From: Saprospirales bacterium
Lineage (GTDB): Bacteria > Bacteroidota > Bacteroidia > Chitinophagales > Saprospiraceae
Length of the DNA: 64,000 nucleotides
Direction: 5' to 3'
Assembly (NCBI GenBank): GCA_016711045.1
Contig: JADJTT010000014.1
Span: 1-64,000 of the forward strand
Shown here: positions 43,277-54,146 of the stretch, piece by piece
Layout of the letters: every line of letters begins with the position of its first letter
Position numbering within the stretch: the stretch's first letter is position 1
Notes under the pieces: generated by a model
Databases searched by the model: none
What the model saw: the letters and a program-made list of their open reading frames with translations, nothing else
Told to the model about the DNA's origin: nothing
Made by a program: the position numbers and the translations under genes

Positions 43277-46005
43277 GTCCGTTGCTAATCATTTTGGTAT
43301 TGACGGGGTATGTCGGGCTATTGTTTCTCATCGCCTATTACGCGGATCAGCGTGCTGCCCGCGGTGCCAGCCTGGTGAAGAACCCATTGATCTATGCCTT
43401 GTCACTGGCGGTTTATTGTACGGCCTGGACCTTCTACGGCAGTGTGGGCCGCGCGGCGGAGTCCGGTATTGGCTTTTTGCCTATCTACCTCGGCCCAGTC
43501 TTGTTTGCACTACTTTGGTGGATTGTCCTTCGGAAGATCATTCTGATCAGCAAAAGCCAACGGATTACCTCTATAGTAGACTTTCTTTCCTCCCGGTATG
43601 GGAAAAGCACCTGGTTGGGCGTTTTGGGCACTATCGTGGTGGTAGTGGGCATCATTCCCTACATTTCTATTCAGTTAAAAGCCATTACCTTTAGTTTGCA
43701 ACATTTGACCCATGGGGGCAAGGTGCCGGGGCAGGTGTGGGAAAACCTTCCCGTCTATCTCGATCCGGGGTTGTTTGTGGCTGTAGCGCTCGCCCTTTTT
43801 TCCATTTTATTCGGCGCCCGCAACCTGGATCCCAACGAACGGCACGAAGGGTTGGTAGCGGCGATCGCTTTTGAATCGATCTTCAAACTGGCCGTTTTTT
43901 TGACAGTCGGACTATTTGTGACCTTCGGGCTTTATGACGGATTTGGGGACCTGTTCCGGCAAGCCTGGCAATTTGAAGACATTCACGCCCTGCTGGATTT
44001 CGAACATGCCGGGATTGACTCCATGAACTGGTTTTGGCTCATGCTGTTATCGCTGTTTGCCGTCTTGCTTTTGCCCCGGCAGTTTCACCTGGCCGTAGTC
44101 GAAAACACCTCTGTAGACCATATCGGGAGAGCGGCATGGTTGTTTCCGCTTTACCTGTTGCTCATCAATGTATTTGTGCTTCCCATTGCTTTTGCAGGCA
44201 AGATGCTCATTCCTCCCGAAATGGCAGAACCCGACCTGTTTGTGGTGGACCTTCCCCTTTTGAACGGACAGGGATTTCTGGCTTTGTTGGCGGTATTGGG
44301 CGGGTTTTCAGCAGGTACAGGCATGGTCATCGTGTCGACCATTGCATTGAGCATTATGATCAGCAACAACATGGTGGTGCCCTTACTCCTGCGCACCTCT
44401 ACCGTCCGGGAAGGGTGGGTCGACGATCTATCGAAAAGGCTGTTGGGCATACGCCGGATCAGTATTGCCATCGTGCTGCTGGTTGCCTATGCCTACTTCA
44501 AATGGATCGGACAGCGGTACACCCTCGTATCGGTGGGGTTGATCTCCTTTGCCGCTGTGGCGCAGTTTGCCCCGGCTGTTTTCATCGGGCTTTACTGGAA
44601 GCGGGCAACCCGCATGGGTGCGATGGTAGGACTGGCCCTGGGTTTTCTGACCTGGTTTTACACCTTGCTGCTGCCTACCCTTGCCGAAGTGCATTTCATG
44701 GGGGTGCATATCGTCGAAAGCGGTCCCTGGGGTATTTCCTGGCTCCGTCCGGATGCGTTGTTCGGACTCAAAGGTATGGACAACATTACCCATGCCGCCT
44801 TTTGGAGCCTCCTGTTAAATACGGGTGGCGTGGTGCTTGTATCGCTGTATTCCAGGCAAAACACCCTGGAAATCTCACAGGCAGACCTTTTTGTAGAGAT
44901 CTATAAGTATCAGACCGGCTCGATAGATTATGACGTCATGCGGCGGCAAGCCACCTTGCAGGACGTCACCTTGTTGCTCAACCGTTTCCTGGGGGAGCAC
45001 CGGGCCAATACCCTGCTTGGATCCTATTCCCGCACGTTTTCCAAAGACCTGAGCAAGGAGACCATGGCGGATGCAGACCTGATCAATTACGCCGAAACGC
45101 ACCTGGCGGGAGCCATTGGAGCTGCTTCCGCCAAATTGATCATGCGAACCATCGCCAAAGAAGACCCCATCAGCCTGGAAGAAATGTTCCGCATACTCGA
45201 GCAGACGCAGGAATTCATTCGATACAGCCGGGAATTGGAACATAAATCTGCTGAATTGCAACAGACCACCCGGCAATTGCGCCAGGCGAACGAGCAACTC
45301 AAAGAACTCGACCTGCTCAAAGCCGATTTTATTACGACCGTTACCCACGAGCTTCGTACGCCCATCACCTCTATTAAAGCACTTTCAAAGATCCTTCAGG
45401 AAAATCCCGATCTCCCCACGCAGCAACGCCGCGAATTTCTCGGTATCCTGGTAAGCGAAAGTGAGCGCATCAGTCGCCTGATCAATCAGGTCCTGGACCT
45501 GGAGCGAACAAGCGTAGAAAATGCCGAATGGAAAATTGAACCGGTAGAGCTTACGCAACTAATCCGCCATTCTTCTGCCGGCTTTCGTCAACAATTGGAG
45601 GAAAAGCAAATTCAACTGCATCTTGATTTGCCGGATGAAAATGTGTGGGTTTCTGCGAGTGTAGACCCACTCACCCAGGTATTTGTCAACCTGCTCTCCA
45701 ATGCCCTGAAGTTTTGTGAAGCGGGAAAAGGCGTCATCCATATTGGACTGGACTCCGGAAAAGACCAGGTGGTGGCTTTTGTAAAAGACAATGGATTTGG
45801 CATTGACCCGAAAGATCAGCAAACAATATTTGGTCAATTCGTTCAGGTAAGTAATAATGAGCGGGGGAAACCCACAGGTAGTGGGTTGGGCCTGTTCATC
45901 AGCAAAAGGATAGTAGAACGATACGGCGGGCGGATTTGGGTGGAAAGTGTTCCAGGGGAAGGAGCTACCTTTTTTATCTCCCTGGATGCCAGTGCGCCGG
46001 CCTGA
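43273..46005 (+). CDS. Sodium:solute symporter-histidine kinase fusion (CrbS/CbrA-like sensor)
   Basis: A 910-aa protein. Residues ~1-530 form an SSS transporter-like domain of about 13 helices (PLIYALSLAVYCTAWTFYGS, RITSIVDFLSSRYGKS). Residues ~545-640 are a helical STAC-like linker (TLQDVTLLLNRFLGEHRANT), then a coiled coil. HisKA carries the phospho-acceptor H692 in THELRTPITSIKAL, and the ATPase has NLLSNALKF (N box), DNGFGID (G1) and GSGLGL (G2). Related CrbS/CbrA proteins couple transport or sensing of acetate, histidine or similar nutrients to control of acs. acs lies 600 bp downstream here, which supports sensing of acetate or another short acid. Unlike many CbrA proteins it has no PAS domain. 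Confidence 0.9.
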   Translation: MSPLLIILVLTGYVGLLFLIAYYADQRAARGASLVKNPLIYALSLAVYCTAWTFYGSVGRAAESGIGFLPIYLGPVLFALLWWIVLRKIILISKSQRITSIVDFLSSRYGKSTWLGVLGTIVVVVGIIPYISIQLKAITFSLQHLTHGGKVPGQVWENLPVYLDPGLFVAVALALFSILFGARNLDPNERHEGLVAAIAFESIFKLAVFLTVGLFVTFGLYDGFGDLFRQAWQFEDIHALLDFEHAGIDSMNWFWLMLLSLFAVLLLPRQFHLAVVENTSVDHIGRAAWLFPLYLLLINVFVLPIAFAGKMLIPPEMAEPDLFVVDLPLLNGQGFLALLAVLGGFSAGTGMVIVSTIALSIMISNNMVVPLLLRTSTVREGWVDDLSKRLLGIRRISIAIVLLVAYAYFKWIGQRYTLVSVGLISFAAVAQFAPAVFIGLYWKRATRMGAMVGLALGFLTWFYTLLLPTLAEVHFMGVHIVESGPWGISWLRPDALFGLKGMDNITHAAFWSLLLNTGGVVLVSLYSRQNTLEISQADLFVEIYKYQTGSIDYDVMRRQATLQDVTLLLNRFLGEHRANTLLGSYSRTFSKDLSKETMADADLINYAETHLAGAIGAASAKLIMRTIAKEDPISLEEMFRILEQTQEFIRYSRELEHKSAELQQTTRQLRQANEQLKELDLLKADFITTVTHELRTPITSIKALSKILQENPDLPTQQRREFLGILVSESERISRLINQVLDLERTSVENAEWKIEPVELTQLIRHSSAGFRQQLEEKQIQLHLDLPDENVWVSASVDPLTQVFVNLLSNALKFCEAGKGVIHIGLDSGKDQVVAFVKDNGFGIDPKDQQTIFGQFVQVSNNERGKPTGSGLGLFISKRIVERYGGRIWVESVPGEGATFFISLDASAPA

Positions 46006-46154
46006 ATTACTCCAAATCTTATTTGGAAAATGGGTGGAATTTTTTTCGCCCGTTAATTTGTAATGTGCGCTACCTTCCGTAATTTCGACGTATTAAGGTA
46101 GGAAACAAAACGAATTATTTTTGTTGCACTACTTCGCCACTTCAGCCTGAACAC

Positions 46155-46538
46155 ATGGGCCAAATAAAGTCAGCCAAAATACTTCTCGTCGATGACGAGC
46201 CCAATATCCTGGTGCCGATCGAGTTTCTTATGCAGCAACAGGGGTTTGAGGTTCGCAAAGCCTTCAGCGGCCAGGAAGCGCTCGATATCCTGCCCGGTTA
46301 CAAGCCGGACGTGGTGGTGCTCGATGTGATGATGCCGGGCATGGATGGGTTTGAAGTAGCAAAGCGAATCCGGAAACTACCCGGCTTACGCCACACCCGA
46401 ATCCTTTTCCTCACCGCGAAAGGCGCCGAAGAGGACCGGATGAAGGGCTATAGCACCGGGGGGGAAGTGTACATGACAAAACCTTTTGATAATGACGAAT
46501 TGATCCAGATAGTGGCAGAAGTGCTGGAATTCGGCTAA
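46155..46538 (+). CDS. Stand-alone response regulator receiver
   Basis: A 127-aa protein made only of a receiver domain: acidic pair D13-D14 in LLVDDE, phospho-acceptor D57 in VVVLDVMMPGMDG, and the conserved Lys in FLTAKGAEE. It has no DNA-binding or enzymatic output. It follows the symporter-kinase gene by 149 bp, with a possible -7 element TATTTTTG at 46116-46123 but no clear -33 box. It may relay phosphate to a regulator encoded elsewhere or act on a protein partner. In CrbS/R systems the regulator carries a LuxR-type output, so this layout differs. Confidence 0.9.
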   Translation: MGQIKSAKILLVDDEPNILVPIEFLMQQQGFEVRKAFSGQEALDILPGYKPDVVVLDVMMPGMDGFEVAKRIRKLPGLRHTRILFLTAKGAEEDRMKGYSTGGEVYMTKPFDNDELIQIVAEVLEFG

Positions 46539-46619
46539 ATGTAAATTTTTTTGCTTGAAATTATGTAGATATTTAAATATATTAATAACCTACAAGACTC
46601 ATCGACAAAATTATAAGTT

Positions 46620-48514
<1,895 letters not shown>

Positions 48515-48518
<4 letters not shown>

Positions 48519-49486
48519 AAGCCCTGGTATTAATCGCAGCGGATACGCCACCTACCATCCAGGAAATTCCGGACCCCGTTGCCCGGGATGGAGAGGTGGT
48601 GGTGGATATCGCCGCAGGAGCGCTCAACCACCGGGATGTGTGGATCATGAAAGGAAAATATCCGGGTATTCGCTATCCAGCCGTGCTGGGCTCCGACGGA
48701 GCAGGCTGGCTGGATGGCAAACCGGTATTGTTGAATCCGAGCCTGCAATGGGGCGATAACCCGGCTGCGCAGAGTAAAGATTACCATATCCTGGGATTGC
48801 CCACCCAGGGCACCTTTGCTACCCGCGTGGCTGTACCCCGCGCCAATGTGCTGGAGGCGCCTGCCCATTTGAGTATGGAACAGGCAGCCGCAATACCCTT
48901 GGCCGGCCTGACCGCCTATCGCGCCCTTTTCTCCCGGGCAGAACTCCGAGCCGGCGAACGGGTGTTGATCAGTGGAATAGGCGGGGGAGTAGCTTTATTT
49001 GCCTTTCAGTTTGCCCTTGCCGTCGGGGCTGAAGTATACGTAACCTCCGGATCAGATGAAAAGATCGGGAAGGCTATGGAAATGGGTGCAAAAGGTGGAG
49101 CTAATTACCGGAAAGAAGAATGGGTCCGGCAATTGAAAACCGAGGCCGGCGGATTTGAAGTGGTCATCGACAGCGCCGCAGGTCCCGGTTTTCCGGATCT
49201 TATTTCCCTCCTCCAGCCGGCAGGCAGGATCGTCCTGTATGGGGGTACCCAAGGGGCGATTCCCAGCCTCAATCCCCAGCAAATATTCTGGCGCCAGATC
49301 AATATCATGGGCTCAACTATGGGGCATGCCGATGAATTTGCCGACATGATTGCCTTTATCGACCAGCACCGGATCGTGCCGGTTGTCGATGCGGTCTTTC
49401 CGCTTTCGGAAGGACCAGCTGCCTTCGATCGCATGGCAAAAGGCTTGCAATTTGGAAAGATCGTGCTTCAAATTGACGAGTCTTAA
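48515..49486 (+). CDS. Zinc-independent quinone oxidoreductase-like MDR dehydrogenase
   Basis: A 323-aa medium-chain dehydrogenase/reductase. It starts with GTG at 48515, overlapping the acs stop (GTGA); no ATG gives a full N-terminus (KALVLIAADTPPTIQEIPDP). GALNHRDVWIMKGKYPG and GSDGAGW form the GroES-like part, and LISGIGGGVALFAFQFALAV (~151-170) the NADP-binding Rossmann motif. Structural zinc Cys residues are absent, which fits the quinone oxidoreductase/crotonyl-reductase branch. The substrate is unknown; coupling to acs suggests reduction of an acyl or enoyl compound. Confidence 0.8.
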
Positions 49487-49493
49487 ATTGATA

Positions 49494-49554
49494 GACAAAA
49501 AATAGTATAAACATTCGCGACCCCGGGTCGCGAATGTTTATACTATTTTTTGTC
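49494..49554. repeat. Perfect 30-bp inverted repeat before prpE
   Basis: Bases 49494-49523 are the exact reverse complement of 49525-49554, with a one-base centre (the loop would in practice open a few more pairs). Outer arms are AT-rich (ACAAAAAATAGTATAAA), the centre GC-rich. It lies 7 bp after one gene and 45 bp before the next, on the same strand. Confidence 0.85.
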
Positions 49555-49599
49555 CAGGTACTTAAATTGTTTATTTGTTAACCAATAGAAACCGAAATT

Positions 49600-51492
49600 A
49601 TGAGCTACGCAGCCGAATACACCCGCAGCCTCCAGGACCGGGAAAACTTCTGGTTGGACCAAGCGAGCAAGCTGGATTGGTTCGTGCAACCCGAAAAAGC
49701 GCTTTCCGTCGATGACCAGGGCCTTTACCGCTGGTTTAAGGGAGGGAAGCTCAATACCGCCTATTTGGCGTTGGATTACCACGTAGCTAATGGCCGGGCC
49801 GAGCAGGCTGCCTTGATCTACGATTCACCGGTGACCGGCCGGAAAATAACCTATACGTACCGGGAGTTGCTGGACCAGGTAGCCCGGTTTGCCGGCGTGT
49901 TGAGCAAGCTGGGAGTGGTAAAAGGCGACCGCGTAATCATCTACATGCCCATGATCCCACAAACGCTGGTGGCCATGCTGGCCTGCGCCAGATTGGGCGC
50001 GATCCACTCCGTCGTATTCGGCGGATTTTCTTCCCATGAGTTGGCCATCCGCATCGATGACGCCAAACCGAAAGTGATGGTGACTGCCAGTGGTGGATTG
50101 GAGATCCAGAAGGTAATTCCCTATAAGCCCATGGTCGATGCTTCGATCGAGGAGGCTGTCCATAAGCCGGAGCATGTGGTGGTATATCAGCGCGATTTTG
50201 TGGAGGCCCCCATGCAGGAGGGCCGCGACCTGGACTGGGAAGCGCTGGAGGCAGATGCGACGCCGCACGGATGGGTGGAATTGGATGCGACCGATCCGCT
50301 TTACATCCTTTATACCTCCGGTACGACCGGCAAGCCCAAAGGGGTGGTTCGGGACAACGGCGGACATGCGGTCGCACTCACCTACAGTATGCGGGCTATT
50401 TACGGGGTAAAACCGGGAGAGGTCTATTGGGCGGCATCGGATGTGGGCTGGGTCGTAGGCCATTCCTATATCGTCTACGCGCCCCTGCTCTTCGGGTGCA
50501 CGACGATCCTGTACGAGGGCAAGCCCGTCAAAACGCCTGATGCCGGCGCCTTCTGGCGCGTGATGGCCGAACACCGGGTAAGTGTCTTCTTTACTGCGCC
50601 CACGGCCATCCGGGCTATAAAAAAAGAAGATCCGGAAGGAAAATTAGCGGGGCAATACAACCTTTCGGCGCTGCGCTATATCTTTTTAGCGGGTGAACAT
50701 TGTGACATACCCACATACGAGTGGGTAAACAATATATTGAAAAAGCCGGTGATCGACCATTGGTGGCAAACGGAGTCAGGCTGGCCCATGCTGACCAATC
50801 CGGCAGGCACGGAACTTTTACCTGTTCCGCCAGGCTCCGCCGGAGTGCCGGTTTGTGGGTACGACATTCAGATCCTCAGCCCTTCAGGCGAAGAACTGGG
50901 TCCTCACGCGGAAGGCGCTGTGGGCATTCGACTTCCCTTGGCGCCGGGATGTCTTCCTTCTCTTTGGCAAAACGACGAGAATTTCAAACAAAGCTACCTT
51001 ACCCTGTACCCCGGGTATTACGCTTCGGGCGACGGAGGATACAAAGATGAAAACGGTTATGTGACCATTACCGGCCGCATGGATGATATCATCAACGTAG
51101 CAGGCCACCGCTTGTCGACCACTGAAATGGAAGAAGCGGTAGCCGGACATCCCGCGGTGGCAGAATGTGCAGTGATCGGAGTGGCCGATGCCATGAAAGG
51201 GCAGATCCCGATCGGGTTTGTAGTGCTGAAAGACGGCGTCACCATCGGAGATGAAGAACTGGAACGCGAACTGGTCCAACTGGTGCGCACCAAAGTGGGC
51301 CCGGTGGCTGCCTTTAAACAGGCGATCGTGGTAAAACGCCTGCCGAAAACCCGTTCGGGCAAGATCCTTCGCAAGATCATGCGGGCAATGGCAGATGGAA
51401 CACCCTTTCAGCCGCCTTCCACGATTGAAGATATGTCCGTACTGGGCGAACTGGAAGAGCGGATCCAGCCAAATAACCCGCCTAAAGCCTAG
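49600..51492 (+). CDS. prpE: Propionyl-CoA synthetase (PrpE-like)
   Basis: A 630-aa ANL-superfamily enzyme, clearly distinct from the acs product. ILYTSGTTGKPKGVVRDNGG (P-loop plus the RDNGGHAVAL extension) is the mark of propionate-CoA ligases; GEHCDIPTYEW, DHWWQTESGWPM, YASGDGGYKDENGYVTITGR and PKTRSGKILRKIMR follow in order. It should activate propionate, possibly also other C3-C4 acids. A 3-hydroxyvalerate supply for PHA is conceivable. The ATG at 49600 begins the ACAS N-terminal domain. The gene ends the acid-activation block and faces a convergent gene. Confidence 0.85.
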   Translation: MSYAAEYTRSLQDRENFWLDQASKLDWFVQPEKALSVDDQGLYRWFKGGKLNTAYLALDYHVANGRAEQAALIYDSPVTGRKITYTYRELLDQVARFAGVLSKLGVVKGDRVIIYMPMIPQTLVAMLACARLGAIHSVVFGGFSSHELAIRIDDAKPKVMVTASGGLEIQKVIPYKPMVDASIEEAVHKPEHVVVYQRDFVEAPMQEGRDLDWEALEADATPHGWVELDATDPLYILYTSGTTGKPKGVVRDNGGHAVALTYSMRAIYGVKPGEVYWAASDVGWVVGHSYIVYAPLLFGCTTILYEGKPVKTPDAGAFWRVMAEHRVSVFFTAPTAIRAIKKEDPEGKLAGQYNLSALRYIFLAGEHCDIPTYEWVNNILKKPVIDHWWQTESGWPMLTNPAGTELLPVPPGSAGVPVCGYDIQILSPSGEELGPHAEGAVGIRLPLAPGCLPSLWQNDENFKQSYLTLYPGYYASGDGGYKDENGYVTITGRMDDIINVAGHRLSTTEMEEAVAGHPAVAECAVIGVADAMKGQIPIGFVVLKDGVTIGDEELERELVQLVRTKVGPVAAFKQAIVVKRLPKTRSGKILRKIMRAMADGTPFQPPSTIEDMSVLGELEERIQPNNPPKA

Positions 51493-51581
51493 CCCTGTGA
51501 TCAGTGGCTGCGCAAGAAGATTTTTTAATTCGATTTGATGGTTCGGCGGGCGCGTTCTGCGCGTCCGCTACTTTTGTGGGG

Positions 51582-53027
51582 TCACCCCATCAAAAGCAAT
51601 TTTTCCTTGTGCGAATAATGGTCCAGGAGCCGGTTAACTACCTTGGGAATGTGCACTTTTAATTCCTGCAACAGATCGGCCACCTGCGGCGCCCGGTCGG
51701 GGTGATCCCGCAGGGTGTTGATGTGTTCGGATAACAATTGGAACAGGCTCTCCTCCTCCAGCATCAGCTCTTTGTATTCGGCAACGGCGTTGTACCACAG
51801 CAGGGTAGGGAGGTAGTTTGCCCGGCTTTTATATTTTTTCTCCAATTCCAAAAGACGGTTTTGCCGGATCAGCCGGATCATCTTCTTGTAATCTTTCATT
51901 CCCAAAAGGGTTTCCAGGTAGGCGGTGAAGAAGATGTGCCAGCGGTATTCAAAGATCTCTTTCTTGTAGGCCCGGAGGAAGGAGCTGGCGTAATTCTCAG
52001 CGTTCTTGAACCGCTCGTTCTTGTTCAGGCATTTGATGAAGAAGGCCACAAATCCGACCTTATTGTGAAAATTCTGGGTCACCTTCATCTCCGGGTAGGC
52101 TTCCCGCATGATCCGCAAGGCTTCCTCTTTTTTGTCCTGCCGCAAGAGTACGGCTGCCAGGTTGGTGGCGTAAAAGAGGTAGTCGTGGTTTTTGCTTCGG
52201 ATGGACAGGTAGCCGTAATAGGCCGCCTTATCAAATTCCTGGAATTTGGAATGCAACAGAAGCCGGTTGCTGTAATAGTTGAGCAACAACCGCTTGGAGT
52301 AATACCGTCCCTGCCGGAACAAGGTATCCAGGTAGTCGAATTTCTCCAGCAAAGGCTCGAAATTGCGGTAGTTGAAGCCGATAAAGATAAGGCGTACCAG
52401 CGCCAGATACCGGTTGTGGCCATCCAGTTGCTCGTCGAAAAATACATCCGAGAGCCATCGCTCCCATTGAATGGATTCGGCGCTATCGCTGGCGTATTGA
52501 TTTACGATATCTACGGTGGCCTGGTGCAGTTTTTCATTGATGGCCCGCGAATGCTGATAGGCCGGATCGTATTTTTTGACAAACTGGTTGGCCAGCTCAT
52601 GGTCGGCGTAGCGCAGGCGAATGAGCAGGAAATGCCGGTAGTTCTGGACCAGTTCAAAAAATTTGACAAAATAGAAACCGGGGTGCTCGTATTGCCGGAT
52701 GGCGCGCAGCAGCTGCTTTTCTTCTTCCGGCAAGATGCTGTCGGCCATGATCTTTTGCTCTAACCCACTCATCCACTCGAAGTGCGCATCCACGTCTACG
52801 GCGTTCAGCCGCTCGGTGATCCAGGTTTTCAGGTTGGAAAACTTACGCTTATCGACCTTTTCGTCGAAGGGGGTAAACTGGAAAATATGCTGGCAGTTGT
52901 GGTCGATCTCTTGCAGGATCTCCAGCCGTTTTTCGTCCTCAAACTGCTGAACGCTCAGCAGATAAGCCGTTTCGTGGGGAAGCAACGAGTCGGTGAATTC
53001 GTTAAATTTCTGCAGCTTGTTTCGCAT
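51582..53027 (-). CDS. Helical repeat protein of unknown function
   Basis: A 481-aa soluble protein without signal peptide or membrane helices. It is rich in Leu, Tyr, Lys and Glu and made of amphipathic helices, with TPR-like pairs between ~200 and ~400 (YGYLSIRSKNHDYLFYATNL, QDKKEEALRIMREAYPEMKV, ENYASSFLRAYKKEIFEYRW). I recognise no named family. It lies 46 bp downstream of the SDR gene at 53074-53817 on the same strand, so both are probably in one transcript next to the PHA genes. A structural role at granules is conceivable but unsupported. Confidence 0.75.
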   Translation of the reverse strand: MRNKLQKFNEFTDSLLPHETAYLLSVQQFEDEKRLEILQEIDHNCQHIFQFTPFDEKVDKRKFSNLKTWITERLNAVDVDAHFEWMSGLEQKIMADSILPEEEKQLLRAIRQYEHPGFYFVKFFELVQNYRHFLLIRLRYADHELANQFVKKYDPAYQHSRAINEKLHQATVDIVNQYASDSAESIQWERWLSDVFFDEQLDGHNRYLALVRLIFIGFNYRNFEPLLEKFDYLDTLFRQGRYYSKRLLLNYYSNRLLLHSKFQEFDKAAYYGYLSIRSKNHDYLFYATNLAAVLLRQDKKEEALRIMREAYPEMKVTQNFHNKVGFVAFFIKCLNKNERFKNAENYASSFLRAYKKEIFEYRWHIFFTAYLETLLGMKDYKKMIRLIRQNRLLELEKKYKSRANYLPTLLWYNAVAEYKELMLEEESLFQLLSEHINTLRDHPDRAPQVADLLQELKVHIPKVVNRLLDHYSHKEKLLLMG

Positions 53028-53073
53028 AAGAATCCGGGGAAACCTTGTGAAGCAGAAAGTTAACTAAAAATAA

Positions 53074-53817
53074 TTACAAAGACAGTCCTCCGTCGATCGA
53101 CAAGACTGTTCCGTTGATGAAACCAGCCTCTTCGGAAGCCAGGTAGGCGTAGGCAGCGGCGATTTCCTCGGGAGTACCCAGGCGGCCAACCGGCGTTTTT
53201 TCCAACAGGCCATGGAGCACATTCTCCGGGATGACGCCCATCATATCGGTAGCCACGAAGCCCGGCGCCACCGCATTGGCGGTAATGCCTTTACGGCCAA
53301 ACTCCCGGGCCCATACTTTGGTCATGCCGATCACGCCCGCTTTGGTCGCGGCGTAGTTGGTCTGCCCAAAGTTGCCGTGAAGGCCCACGATGGAAGAAGC
53401 GGTGATGATGCGGCCGTAATTCTTTTCCGCCATGTAGGGATATACTGCTTTGGTGCAGTAAAACACACCGGTCAGGTTGACGCTGATGACCAGGTCCCAT
53501 TGTTCTACCGTCATTTTCTTGAGGGTGGCATCTCTCGTAACCCCGGCATTGTTGATCAGGATGTCGATTTGTCCGTACTGGTCAAAAACTGCTTTGGCTG
53601 CAGCTTCTGTGGCGGCCAGGTCTGCCGTATTTACCAGAAAGAAGGTGACATCGTAGCCTTCGGCGCGAAACGCAGCAGCTACCGATTCTCCTTTTTCCTT
53701 ATTGATGTCCCAGATAGCCAGCCGGGCGCCTTCTTCCAAAAAACGGCGGCTGGTGGCCAACCCAATTCCGCTGGCTCCTCCAGTGATGATTGCAACTCTG
53801 CCTTGAAAACGGTTCAT
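53074..53817 (-). CDS. SDR-family 3-oxoacyl reductase (FabG/PhaB-like)
   Basis: A 247-aa short-chain dehydrogenase. The cofactor motif TGGASGIG (~12-19), NNAGVTRD, catalytic Ser in ASSIVG, YxxxK as YAATK, and the C-terminal FINGTVLSIDGGL are all present. FabG and PhaB share this pattern; NNAGVTRDATLKKM and the location beside phaA favour acetoacetyl-CoA reduction. A second, PhaB-like SDR lies at 58651. The start at 53817 is preferred over 53862, since MNRFQGRVAIITGG is the usual opening. Confidence 0.8.
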   Translation of the reverse strand: MNRFQGRVAIITGGASGIGLATSRRFLEEGARLAIWDINKEKGESVAAAFRAEGYDVTFFLVNTADLAATEAAAKAVFDQYGQIDILINNAGVTRDATLKKMTVEQWDLVISVNLTGVFYCTKAVYPYMAEKNYGRIITASSIVGLHGNFGQTNYAATKAGVIGMTKVWAREFGRKGITANAVAPGFVATDMMGVIPENVLHGLLEKTPVGRLGTPEEIAAAYAYLASEEAGFINGTVLSIDGGLSL

Positions 53818-54146
53818 GTCGGTGTGATTGAATGGTGAGGGGAATGGATGATTGGTGCCCAAGTTACTCAGGTTCCGTTTTCCTCGGGGCTTTTCACTGT
53901 CTTTCCAGTGGGTGGACTTTAGCTAATAAAGTAGTCTAAAAATATTTTAAATAATTGATTAACAGATTTTTAGTGCTTTCAAAAAAATGCCTTGACTAAG
54001 GAGGGGCTATAGACTTTTTGGAAAAAAATCCTTATTTTTACATTTAAGTATATAGATAATTAATTTGTAAACACTGCGGCCGCCGGCCGCAGTGTTTACA
54101 AATTAATTATGTCAGAGAACTTAATTCCATTTTAAAGACCAACACC
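53818..54146. other. Divergent intergenic region between the SDR gene and phaA
   Basis: The 329 bases are AT-rich and should hold promoters in both directions, but no exact TAnnTTTG with a partner box was found. The main structure is the perfect inverted repeat at 54056-54110. No gene is supported. Confidence 0.5.
54056..54110. repeat. Perfect 27-bp inverted repeat in the phaA leader
   Basis: Bases 54056-54082 are the exact reverse complement of 54084-54110 (one-base centre). The outer part is AT-rich and the core is GCGGCCG/CGGCCGC. It lies 36 bp before phaA in a divergent region, where no gene needs a terminator, and it has no T-run on the phaA side. Confidence 0.85.

Noticed and set aside
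51569..51576. Promoter element TACTTTTG after prpE
   Set aside because: It fits TAnnTTTG but lies between convergent genes with no plus-strand gene downstream for more than 2.5 kb.
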